Source: Patiria miniata (Eukaryota > Echinodermata > Asteroidea > Valvatida > Asterinidae). Taken from it: a DNA stretch of 64,000 bases. The notes under the pieces were generated by a model, which saw only the letters and a program-made list of their open reading frames with translations, did no database searches and was not told the origin of the DNA. Location of the stretch: assembly GCF_015706575.1 (NCBI RefSeq), contig NW_024037059.1:28220129-28284128 (forward strand), written 5' to 3'. This document shows, piece by piece, positions 1 through 12,200 of this stretch (the stretch's first letter is position 1; the number at the start of each line of letters is the position of its first letter). The translations under genes were made by a program, and so were the position numbers.

Positions 1-269
1 CAGTGCGTCCAAGATATCGCTCTGCACGTCCACCTCACAGTATCTCTCGGCGTTACACTTATCTCTGATGATGCCTAGGACGGTAGAGTGGTCCGCTGCG
101 CATCCTGTCGTGTAGGTGTGGTTGGCGGTGTGATGCGGGCACACTGAGCCGTCCTCTGCACGTCCGTAGAAAGCGTCGGTGATCTGTAGGTATAGGGCGC
201 TCATGAAGCCACAAAAGAGCTGCAGTTTCTGGCCGTCGCAGGCGACAGCTTTCTGCTCCCGTCTGTCCA
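1..269 (-). CDS. mosaic gene exon: Gal_lectin domain 5 (runs off the left edge)
   Basis: A phase-1 acceptor at 270 opens an exon encoding KAVACDGQKLQLFCGFMSAL, ITDAFYGRAEDGSVCPHH and RDKCNAERYCEVDVQSD, a Gal_lectin domain. It continues past base 1, so the C-terminal strands and the rest of the gene are outside the window. Confidence 0.88.
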
Positions 270-3200
270 CTAAAAATAATACAGGAGAAAAGAATGGCAT
301 GATCACTTAAAGGCCTGCCCCACGGTGCCATGATGTGTACATATTTGGGCACTAGAGATACTCAATGGTATTACTAAGAATCAGGACTGGTTAGAATGTT
401 TTATGCAGCATAACCAATGTTTAAAATTTAAAAAACAGAATTTAAATCGTTTTGACACACCCACCCCAAATTTCAATGTTTAATGTTGAATGACCATTGA
501 ATATACAGGCATGCAACTGGGAAATCACAAAAAAAGAGGAAATTCAAATTTTTCCCAGACTTCGTACAGTGTTTTTCTATTTTCAATGGCACACATGGGA
601 AGTAAAAAAAGAGGAAATCAGCTGATCCGAGGAAAAGTTGCATGCCTGAATATATCCTATACTCTCAAGAACAAAGTAATGCTTCAAACAGTGGCGACGC
701 CAGACTCTAAAATTGGGGGGGGGGGGGGCAATAACAAAAAAATGAAGCCTGTGTACATGCGTGTGTACCATTGTCAATGGTCCGGAAATAAGCCACTAGA
801 GCAACTTAGAGGTGCAGTCATTTTTATGAATGAGAAATGTATCAAACTGCAGAATGGTGTATAACAAATGTATAACAAATGTACAAAGACGTTGGCTGCA
901 CACTATCTACTGTTGACTGCACACTATCTACGGCTTATGTACCAATGTTTTAATGCTTTCATTGGCCCCAAATTGTATGAATCTTAACAGGGAAGAAAAT
1001 AAACATAATTTATCCAGTTGTAGATAAAGTGTTCAGGGAAAATTGGGGGGGGGGGCCAAACTGGCGGGGTTAGGACAAAACTTGGGGGGGGGACAGATAT
1101 GACAGATATGACAGACGATTTTGAAGATGCCGCTGGATATTTTTCTTTTTTTCACCTTCTTCTTAAATCATTTTTTCTGTAACAGAATTTCAATTTCCAC
1201 TTTATATTTCCTTTGACCACCAACCCACTATCTCGAGAAAAAAAATCAACATTTTAAACGATGGTTATTCTGAATGGCCCCTAAAAGTCACATTTGCGTT
1301 TTATGCATTTTATTAATCTTCTCCAACCCCCACCAAATTTCATTTTACAAACTGGAGGACTTACATGAATTGATGTTTCTGTCTATACTTTAAAATTTTG
1401 TATCAGCTTTTGAAATGTTAAGCTTTTGCCAAGGAATTTGTTCAAGACAACAGACGAAGTTTTAGTGGCCCCTTGATTTGTTTTTGTACCATGTAATATA
1501 AAACACAACTCATATCAGTCCTGACTGGAGACTATAAATTTTGACCAACTTGTCTAAAAAAGTAACTCTACTTACTGTACAAGACATTGACTTCACATAG
1601 CTTGAGTTGGGTGACGCGATCCGGCACTTCAATACTGACGTACCGGCCGCTCATGACCTGCCCACAGTAGATGTGTGGCCTGTAGTCATCGTCCAACGTC
1701 ACGTTGCGACCACAGACGGGGTTGTCATGGAAGTTGGGACTGTTTCCAATTCGGATTTGTGCTCCCTCCATGAGATATACTACAGAGTTAACGAAAGATC
1801 ACAGTAGGAGAATTGGTTTTGATTAACACAACATTTTGATTTTAAGGATCAATGTTGATTGGTCGAAAACGATAAAATTGCTTTCTTGGAAATAGCATTA
1901 ACTATACATGGTGGTCCAAAAAAAATTACACTTTTTCAGACGCAAATTTCTTGGAATTGGGGAGAAGTGTTAAAATTCTTGCAAGGTTCTCCTCAACTAC
2001 AGCATCTTTGTGGTATATGGTAAAAACGGGGCTGAAAATAAGCCTAACTTAAGAAATGGCTATGGTTTTAATAAAGATGGTCAAACACCAGTTTATCCAC
2101 ACATAAGTCTATGAGATATGGTCAAGAGCACAATAATAAAATAAGAACTGCAATAATTGTCATAAGGTCTACATGACTGCCACAGACGTGGACAAACTAG
2201 TTTTCGACCATTTTTCTGTAAATGTCCATTATTTCTTAACTTGAGCTTTATTTTCAACGCCGTTTTCACCATATTTACCACCAAAATTTTGGGGTGGTCA
2301 CGTGGGAACAAATCTCTGGGGACAAGAGTAAAGGAGCACACAAGATTACCCCCCTCCCTCCCCCTCACCGCTGTGGGTGAACATTTAGTTCACTAGTAAG
2401 AAACATGTCACCTTGGACAATGTAGTCATAGCACTAGACGAATGCTGGAACAGAATGATCAGGAAGGTCATAGAGATCAAGACCCAGAACCCAGCACTCA
2501 ACAGGGACGCGGGCTACGATCTGCCCGCCATCTATGACGATCTGCTCTCACGTGACCGCCCCAAAAGGCGGTCACGTGAGCGGAGGGATTTAGCCACAAC
2601 ACTGAATGAAGAGGTCGTGAAAACCTCGCAATTGAAGCTACGTCATACTTAACAAAATCAGACTCCGAGATTTAAAGGTAACTATTATTTCTATGGGTTA
2701 ATAAACACTGTTTACCTTGGCTATTGCCGCAAGTCCTTGGCTGGACAAAGTTAACATCTCTCTGGATGCCTAGATCTACCAGCCACCACGGTGCTAGCTC
2801 ATCCTCCGACTGGAAGCAATAGCTGTCGCACGAAGTCTTGAAGTTTCCATCCACCGCGTAGCTGCCGTCGTTTTCAGAGATGCTGCTCGTGTTGGTGGGG
2901 TACTTATGAGCTATCATCCCACCTGGTTTCCAAATCAACAAGAATTAACAAAAATGAGACAGATCTAACATGAAGCTTTGCATGGCGGATGAGATAAAGT
3001 AGAAGGATTGCGGGTAACACCATGTGGGAAGTAATCTCTACTTGGAAGAAGTGTGGTTCTGAAAAGAACTGGTTGGTTGACTTTAGAACTTGACGTTTCG
3101 GACAGTGTGCTCTGCCTGTCCTTATCAGGCATAACATGATCATCCTGTCTGAAACGTCAAGTTCTACACTACACTCAACCAACCGGTTCTTTCCAGAACC

Positions 3201-6200
3201 ACTCTTTTTCTATAAAAAAGAGATTACTCTCCACATGGATCTCAACTACTTTTACAAATCATGTATATTGGAAGCCTGCTAATGCTTCAAATTCATAAAA
3301 TAAACACTTCAAATTCATAAAATAAACAAAATAAAGAAACTGATTCAGCTAACTCCTTATCCAATACCACATTGAATAAAGTAATAGAGACGGATTTGAT
3401 GCGCGTCCGGAACAATGAACTTATACACCCACTGTGAAACATCAGTGGTTTTTACAGGTTCACATATAATATTTGAAACGATGACCAAATTTTTGAAATA
3501 TAATCGCCATTGTTCCGATTCGCACAGTTTGTCTGGGAAAAGGCTTGTCAGACAATTCTGGTTACTAGTGACCAAAAGTGTTCCTTACGTGTTCGTTCGC
3601 AGGTGTACTTGAGGTCCAGGTACTTAGGGTCCTCCGGGCACGGATCTCCCAAGACCGCAGCAAGTTGGACGTTGAGTCTGCATTCCTCCTTGTCGTCACA
3701 GTTTCTCTTGATCATCTCAAGGACCTGGGCAGAGTCAAAGTCGCAGTCCAAGGGGTAGGAGTGGTTGTTACCAAGCGAGCACAGACCTAGAAGAGAATAG
3801 ATAGCATGAGTATGGTTTACGATCTGGTGGGTTACAAGTCATCACAAGTCCATCACAAGTCCATCACAAGTACAGCAATGAGCTAGTTCGAGCGATGACT
3901 ACGGTTAATCATAGTTCGACAAACTTCACTCGAATGCAAGTCGGTTGCCTACGGTTCCATACCTGGTTACCAGTAGCCTCATGCATCACAATGCATAGCA
4001 GGAAGCCAGTATCAAGAAATTAGGCCCAGGACATGGTTAGATGGCTGCAACCGACCACCATTGCAGTAGGCAAGCGTTTGGTTACAACCTCATCCTGCAT
4101 TCTAGTAGAGCTTATTTACATGTGAAATAACTGCAAATTCTTTATCAAATGACATAATGGTCACTACATGTGCTGTGTACGGTTGTCATAATCGTACCAA
4201 TTCAGCACTGCGTGTTGATTCTGCGCACATCCATTCACGGATTTGCCGAATTACAAACCAAATGTGCCTTTTGACGCATCTTTGGAAATGACCTTGTTTT
4301 ATTGTTTACTTCAAAATGACAGCATGCCAGAAGGAATTATTTCACAGGGAGTTTAGTGCCATTGCTATCTTTAAACCAAGTTAGCTTTTCAACAACAATT
4401 TTGTCAGTTACATTTTAGATAGCTGCAAATGATCTTTTCTACCTTTATATACTTTTTTCAGGACAGTTAGTAAATGTTTGTGTATCTGTTAGATGTACGC
4501 ACCTTCTTCCCTGCGTCCATAGAATGCATCATGAACCATAATGGTGTAGCCGCCTTGACAGAAGATGTACAATTCCTCGCTGTCGCATTCAATCGCTTGC
4601 TCTACTTCACCTATACCAATGGGGTCTGTATTAAAAAAAAAACAGTGCAAAATGTTAAGAGTTGATCGTTAGATCTTGAGGATGAGAAAGTATCCGCTCC
4701 GTGCACAAGTGCCCCCTCAACGGCATTGAAGGGAGAGTTGGGGGAGAACGGCTGGAGAGGCATTTGAATGCACTGCCGACGACACCTGATGCTCATGCGA
4801 AGACCTTATGGGCAATTCCACGGTTACTCATGTTACATTTTTGATGTACTTTTGAGATTCCTTGGGCTGTAATTACCTTACTGAAAAGGCTTAATAACTG
4901 TTATCCCCATGGTAGATAGAGTAGACCTAGACCTACCTAAGCACCAAAGATGACATCCAGAAAAATGTGTTATGTATGATAAAAAAGACACACAAAATCA
5001 GTTACTCATGTTACGTTTTGGGCAGGCCCGTAGGAAGGTAAAAACTATTGGTCAGGCTCATCTCAGGGCAGGGATCTCAGTTGATGCGAGCGCGTAGCGC
5101 GAAGCCCTTAACGGCGTGGGGTTCGGGGCCCGCTTAAGGGCCCCGAAAATTTTTGGATTCTAGACGCTCTGTGGTGCGATCTGAGGCAATTTCTTACCAC
5201 TTTAACCTTTTTTTTTGTTTTAGCTATCATCATTTAAACATCATTTTCAAGTTTGGAGTCAATTATCTTTTTATTTTTTTTTAGCGTGAGAAATCCCATG
5301 TCGACGTTAGAGCATAGAATAACCTGAAATGTGTGAGTCTTACCCTCAGTGCGTGAGAGTTGGCAGGCCTGCAAGGCGGAGGATTTGACCCAATCCCTCC
5401 CAAATTAAATGTAACCAAACGCCACTCCCCCAATACTATCAATAGGCCTATATGTAAAGAAATACATGTGCATGTTAAAGGGAATTTAATTCTTCGTAAT
5501 TTGTACAAGACACATTCTGGAGCACTGCACAACTGCAAGTTTAACCAGTATATGTCATTTGATGAACTTTACATAAATCGTCAAAGTTACTCTCTTAATT
5601 CTGACGATTGAAATTTCAATCTATTAGATTGAATTCTCAATCTTTCACAGATTGCCGTGAGGGAACAATCTTTGCGGATTGACCGTCAATCTTTTTTTAG
5701 ATTGACAATTTTCAATCCACAAACGAGTGGAATTTCAAACTATTAGATTGAAATTTTCAATCTATCTTCAATCGAATTTGGATTGAAAATATGTCAATCT
5801 AGACTGATGATTGAACTATTCAGTCTAAAAGATTGAAATTCTCAATCGTTTAAAGATCGACAATTTCAATCCTATTGCTGGATTGACACACACGCACTCA
5901 TGAACCCACCCACATGCACAAGTTGCACAATCCTTTTCTGTCTTTACTTTAATACATTGCTGCTTTAATTCAATACATGTACATGGTAATACATTCAATT
6001 AAAGTAATACATTTAGTTAAAGGACTCCATTAAGTTCAAGGACTCCATTAAGTGCAAGGAATGCAATTTCAAGGAATGCATTAAGTTCAAGGAATGCAAG
6101 TTCAAGGAATGCATTAAGTTCAAGGAATGCAAGTTCAAGGAATGCAAGTTCAAGGAATGCATTAAGTTCAAGGAATGCATTAAGTTCAAGGAATGCAATT

Positions 6201-9200
6201 TCAAGGAATGCATTAAGTTCAAGGAATGCAAGTTCAAGGAATGCATTAAGTTCAAGGAATGCAAGTTCAAGAAATGCATTAAGTTCAAGGAATGCAATTT
6301 CAAGGAATGCATTAAGTTCAATGAATGCAAGTTCAGGGAATGCATAAAGTTCAATACAGGTAATACATTAAGTTCAAGGAATGCAATAAGTTCAGTTATA
6401 TAAACAATGAAATTGAAGGAAGTCATTAAGTTCAAGGAATGCATTAGATTCGAGGAATACGTTAAATTCGAGGAATGCATTAAATCCAAGGAATTCATTA
6501 AGTTAAAATGAATACAATACATGAAGTTTAAGGAATGCGTTACATTCTAGGAATGCATAAAATTCGAGGAATGCATTAAATCCAAGGAATTCATTTAGCT
6601 CAATGAATGCATTAAATTCAATGAATTCATTAAATTCAATTAATTCATTAAGTTCAATGAATGCATGAGGGTCCGAGGAATGCATTAAGTTCAAGTGATG
6701 CATTAAGTTCAAGGAATGCATTAAATTAAAAAAAATGCACTAAGTTCAGGGGAATTAAAAAGCACTGAGATTCCTTAATTATTGCAGTAACAATAACATT
6801 GTTAGAATTTTTAAATTTTCCACAAGGAAATAGGATGATTCCTATAGGTTTTTATTTATATTCCAGAGACACGTGTAGTTGGGGTGACACTCAAAATGAG
6901 TCTCACACTTAGTTAAAAAGATAACATGTGAGGGATTCCCTGAATTGACTCTTGATCCCAACGATAGTCTCAAGGAGAGAATTCCAGAGTCTGGTATAGT
7001 ACGGTGTGAAAGGTCGCTGATGACGTGCAGTTCTGGGTACCACATGGCGTACACAGCAACGCAGCAATCTTGTGGGTATCGGAGGTTGGTGTTTCTCGCA
7101 AGGGTGGGACATTTTGCTGCCTGGTGTATAATGGAGAGGCCAGAAAGGTCCCATCGGAGTTGCAAAGGCTCCAGGGGGATGTCAGGGAACATTCTGAGAC
7201 ATTTCCTCTGCAGTGCATCGAGGGACCGGAGAACATACAAGGGGAGCTCTGTTCATATACTGGTGATGCATACTCCATAATGCTCCTCACACAGGCTGTG
7301 TACACTCGGGCAATTTAAGGTGGAGATCAATTTGATTCTATTGTTTACATCTACAAAACGTATACAAATCTTGGCTGGATGTTTGACTGAACACTTGTTC
7401 CAGGCTGTTCTTGGGTGACATCCCTGTAATGGTGCTCCGCCACTGAAGGTTGTCTCTGACGTTCTGTTTGGGACACCTTAAAAAGTATAAAAAAAAAAAA
7501 AAAATGAGTTAATCCAACAAGACCTACAAGTACAAGTAAAAACCACTGGTGGTCATGTACCTGTCTGTTTATGACATTTATCCATCACGTTATGGTGCTA
7601 TTAAGAATACATAATACTGATGATTTAGATCAGCCATGCAGGACCTTTTTGAGAGATAATTTGTGGGAGTGAACTTCTGAGTGCAAGTAATTCGTCTATC
7701 AACCTTGCAATTTTTAATACCCAAAAAATAATTGTGCCAGATGGGCCACTGTTGCAGCTTACTAATTCATGTACATTAAAGTTTCATTTTGTCATGGGAT
7801 GCGCTGCGCATATGTAAATTGCTAATTAATGTGTGTTAATTTAAATATTAACTTTCTTGGTAAAAATAATTGTAAACATGTGTGTAAATTTCATTATGAT
7901 GTTCGGAATTTATCCACAGTAAAGACTGTACATGCTGTACATGGACGTCAGATGCATCGATGAATAACATGGAGTATTTATTAAGCCTACCTTGAATTTA
8001 CTGGTCTGAACACACTGAACAGCTCTCTGAACTTGGCTGGACCTCCACATAATTAACATGTTGTCTTCACGATGATAAAAATCACCCAGGTCATGGAGGA
8101 ATGGTCACCAATCAGCCTGGGCTGGAACTAAAAAGAAACACAAAATGGTTAAAAAACAGATGACTAGGTCATGTAGGTAGGAAGAAGACCGTAGTCTTTG
8201 AAATAACCAAGGTTTCACCATGTACATAAATATAGCCTAGGCCTATGCAACTTTTGCATGCATGTACAGTACATGTATGCGTATATGCACATGCATGCAC
8301 ATATAGGCCTGCATGTACATGCATGTAGGCCTGGCCTACACTGCCTAAACCACTAAGCATTTGCTAGCTAAGTACATGTTCGTTGTGAACACAAAGTTTT
8401 GACTCGATCAGGGCCGAGATGAACTTGGACCGAGTTGTCTCGGATATTATGTACGTAACCGGCATAGCGCATGACCGGGGAAACAGCCAAGTCGCCCCAA
8501 ATATGTTATGAAGAACAACGGACAAATATGAATTATGTTGGCTATCGTTACGGCACTCATGCACTGACACTGTAAACGCAATGCGAACATTATAAGAGTT
8601 ACAACTACCAGTAGGCCTACCGGACCAACTGCTTCGCTTCGGTCCGGTAGTTCGATTGCACACGCTAGTTTTCAATGAGCAGGGGTGATTGCTCAAATCC
8701 CAACCGCGCGGCTATTTTCATTTGTTTAGGCCTTGCTCCATTGCCTCCAACGTTAAACGCGGTTGACATGTCATTTGTCATGGTTGACGAAACCCGCACA
8801 GAAACAGAACTTTGCACGAATATATTTCAGTTATTTCGACAGTTAGAATAACTTCAACGACTCGGGCGTTTGACTCTATAAGAAGCATAGTATTACTTTG
8901 AAATGGATAGAAGAAACGTACTTACATTGTTTGAAAAAGCTGATTCTTGTTCGCGAAACATCGGTACACTGACCAACAAAGATGGCAGACATGACAACGA
9001 GGCGGTTTGAGCATTGTCAAAATGCGCATGCGCGATCACAATAATGCAGCTTTTTGATTGGTTCAAGTTTTCAATCATCATAATAGATTGAAACTGCTTT
9101 CAATCTTTTTCACGATTGACTCGTAAATTCGGCGCAAGGCGTTATCCTTGATAGTTTTCAATCTAAATTCAATCTATAAGATTGGGAAAAAAATCTATCG

Positions 9201-12200
9201 CTTCAGAGATTGAAATTTTCAATCTTAAGAATTAAGAGAGTAAATCGTCACAATTTGGCCTATCGTAGTGAAAAGTTTTGGACATGCTCATCGCAAAACT
9301 TTTTTGGATCTAGATGCTCAGTAATGCATCTGAGGCATTTCCTGGCCACTTTCCCCTGTCTTTTTGAATGAAATGTATTAGTGGGTGGGTCATCAAAGTT
9401 GATAAATTACATCACAAGCATCACATCAAAACTGTAGCTTGACTCTCTTTCTAGATTTGCGCTCTTTAGCTTGATCCATGATTGTGTTTATAGGGAAAGG
9501 GCGTAATCATACATGTCGCCATGCACTACATGTTAAGTTAAATGGAATTTAACCATGAATTTTAGTTTTCCTCAGACTTGTACTTGTGTTTTCTTAAAAA
9601 GAAGTGGTTTTCTAGCTGAGAAAATAGCAAGGAAGAACCGATATTGTGCAAGCAAAATTCAGGGAATAATCCGTTGATACTAATATCTTGTTGGAAATTC
9701 CAAAATCATTTCAGGAAAGTTGCCGCCGTGAATCAGAGTTTATGAAGGGACGGAAAGTGGGATTTGCTATCACCATCAACAGGGCCGTTCCTCATTATTT
9801 ACCTTTTATGGGATGTGAATCAAATTGGAGGACGAGAGGCTCTGCGGGCGGATGTATTTTTTAGAAAAACATTTTTGTTTGCAACCAGCTTGTAGGGAAG
9901 ATTTCCATTTATTTAAGACTTAATTCATACCGGTGTATGTACATGCTTGAACTGCCGAGCGTATTTGTTAAGTTTTTTCTCTTTCTAAAAGAAAAACATC
10001 AGCTCGCAGAGTCTCTCGTCCTGATTCACATCTCATTAGGTAAAGAACGACGAACGGCCTTGTTGATAGCCAATCCCACTTTCCGTCCCTTTATAAACTC
10101 TGATTCACGGCGGTAATTACTTTCTTTTTTTGGAATTTTCCAACAAGATATTAACTTCAACGGATTTTCCCTGAATTTTGCTTCCACAAAACCGGTTCTT
10201 CTTTGCTATTTTCTCATTTAGAAAGCCACTTCTTTTAAGAAAACACAAGTACAAGTCTGAGGAAAACTAAAATTCATGGTGGCGGCCAAACGTCATTCCG
10301 TTTAACTTAACATGAGGCTTAGTGGCGACATGTATGAGTACGCCCTTTCCCTTTAAACACAAACACAAAAACAAAACAAAACACAAAAAGAAAACAAGAA
10401 AAATGTGGGGCAGGGCAACGGGGGCCATGCCCCCCCCCCCAAAAAAAAAATTGAACTCCTTTTTTTTTTAAAGTGGCGTCGCAATAAAGGAAGGCACTGC
10501 GTACACCGCCATCTTTTCCTTAAAAAAAATGGTTAAAGTGGTCACATCGCACCACAGAGCATCTGGAACCCCCCCCCCAAAAAAAAATCCGCCCTTGGGG
10601 CCATGCAAGGTCTTGTATACATTAAAAAAAAAATAGGCCTGTTATTATTGGTACGGCTATAGCCGTACCTGCCGTACCGCTTCCTACGGCCATGGTTTTG
10701 GGGATTACAGTTATTAAATGTACATCAAAAATGTAACGTGAGTAACCGTGGAATTGCCCTTATGGCGTTGTGCGCATTCAGAATTAAATTAGTTGTGCAT
10801 ACTTCGCGCCTTAAATAACAAATTGTAATGCTTATATAGTGCTTGCCATCGTTCATCAGGCCACAGGACCATGCGGCAGCTGATATCAGCGCACATTCGG
10901 TCCTCTACCCTCACAGGTACCCATTCATACTCAAGCACTAGCTTGAGTAACTCCAGCTCCAATTCTCATCAGGAATTTGACATCTAAAACTATGTTGTAG
11001 TACATTCTAAGAGGCCCTAAAAAACGGCACTCTCTGTATCTGTATCACAAAAATGGTCCTTTTTCCATCCCAACCCAGATTCCATTAAACATAAAGAAGT
11101 ATGTTTAATGGAATCTGGATATGGAAACTAGAGGGAAAAAGGATATTTACAGAGAGTCCCGTTTTTAGGGCCTCTTAGTATCTAGTATCAACAACATAGT
11201 TTAAGCTCAAGCTCTACATGTCGAATTCCTGATGAGCATTGGAGCTGGAGTTACTCAAGCTACTCAAACATGCGATAAAAACATACTGAATCATGATATT
11301 CTAAGTTCTGTGTGATATTTTCATAAAACGTGAACCTTTCTCTCTGCCTTAAAAACAAAAACTCACAATACCACTTTTATTTTGAATGTGAAAACAAGAT
11401 GCCAAAATGACTACCTAAATCCAATAATTTTAACCCCCTAACCAGTTTTGTTGACAAAGCTGTTTTGTTGACAAAGCATACGTTTAACCACATTCTATCT
11501 CACTGACACACCGCTCGGATGAAAGGTCTTGTTGTCCCCTTTCATTTGATACCAAATTTGAGATTGTGATGCTTATAAGTCTAAGATTTCATACATTTTC
11601 CATATTTCAGCCATGTTCACTTTGCGTGGCCTACTTCTATCTCACTGACACACCGCTCAAATGAAAGGTCTTGTTGTCCCCTTTCATTTGATACCAAATT
11701 TGAGATTGTGATGCGTATAAGTCTAAAGATTTCATATATTTTCCATATTTCAGCCATGTCCACTTTATGTGGAATTGCCCAGACGACATTCATAACTTGT
11801 CTAGCATATTAATTTGTACCCCATTTGAATTTTGATCATATTCCTAAAATGTTTGTGTTGTTGTGGGAACTGTCGAGGTCACCTTTTGTATGGTTTATGT
11901 TGCCCGCCTGCAGTTCCATACAAAGTGCATGTAGCACACAAACACATAGTACACTGTACTGTTGACAAATGCAAAATATTGACATTTGAGTGCTAACATA
12001 AAGGATTGCTCATTGACAGGAAAAGGGGGTTTTCCCTTCTGAGAAATGTACTGGACAAAAAAAACCTTGACTTAGGCCCAAAAAAAAAGGCTCTGGTTTC
12101 TGGTCTGCACGCGCGTCGCCATAGCCATGAGCGTGGGCAAAATTTAAAAGTTTTTTTTTTCAATGTAAGATGATGTCTCAAAACCACAAAACTCACTGGA

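Larger units (their letters stand above)
5587..9242. mobile_element. 3.7-kb terminal-inverted-repeat element
   Basis: Ends read TTACTCTCTTAATTCT at 5587 and AGAATTAAGAGAGTAA at 9227, followed inward by arms of repeated GATTGAAATTTCAATC-type motifs (5606-5885 and 9063-9220). The bases next to the ends are ATCGTCAAAG on the left and ATCGTCACAA on the right, a possible imperfect 9-10-bp target duplication as made by Mutator-like elements. Inside are a minisatellite, a LINE remnant, a promoter-like block and a possible spliced transcript. No transposase is recognised. Confidence 0.65.
4803..10768. mobile_element. outer inverted-repeat complex
   Basis: Left arm 4803-5220 and right arm about 10500-10768 are inverted copies: GGCAATTCCACGGTTACTCA at 4811 against its complement near 10745; CCGTAGGAAGG at 5029 against CTTCCTACGG at 10680; and the GCTCTGTGGTGCGATCTGAG motif at 5166 against its complement near 10550. 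Between them lie the element 5587-9242 and the hairpin 9484-10360. This looks like an old element about 6 kb long that received others. Confidence 0.6.

Noticed and set aside
490-864. 124-codon plus-strand frame
   Set aside because: It runs through G-runs and AT-rich repeat sequence, shows no domain and no splice context, and overlaps a MITE-like end.
6013-6721. 169-codon frame of HSLNLMHSLNL repeats
   Set aside because: It is the translation of an 18/15-bp minisatellite; both unit lengths are multiples of three, which explains the open frame.
8364-8696. 110-codon minus-strand frame near the promoter block
   Set aside because: It lies in the presumed intron of the possible transcript, has no recognisable motif and no conserved splice sites at its edges.
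10830-10935. A SINE tail (GCTTATATAGTGCTTGCC)
   Set aside because: Similar to common SINE 3' ends, but no tRNA-like head or conserved body is visible nearby.
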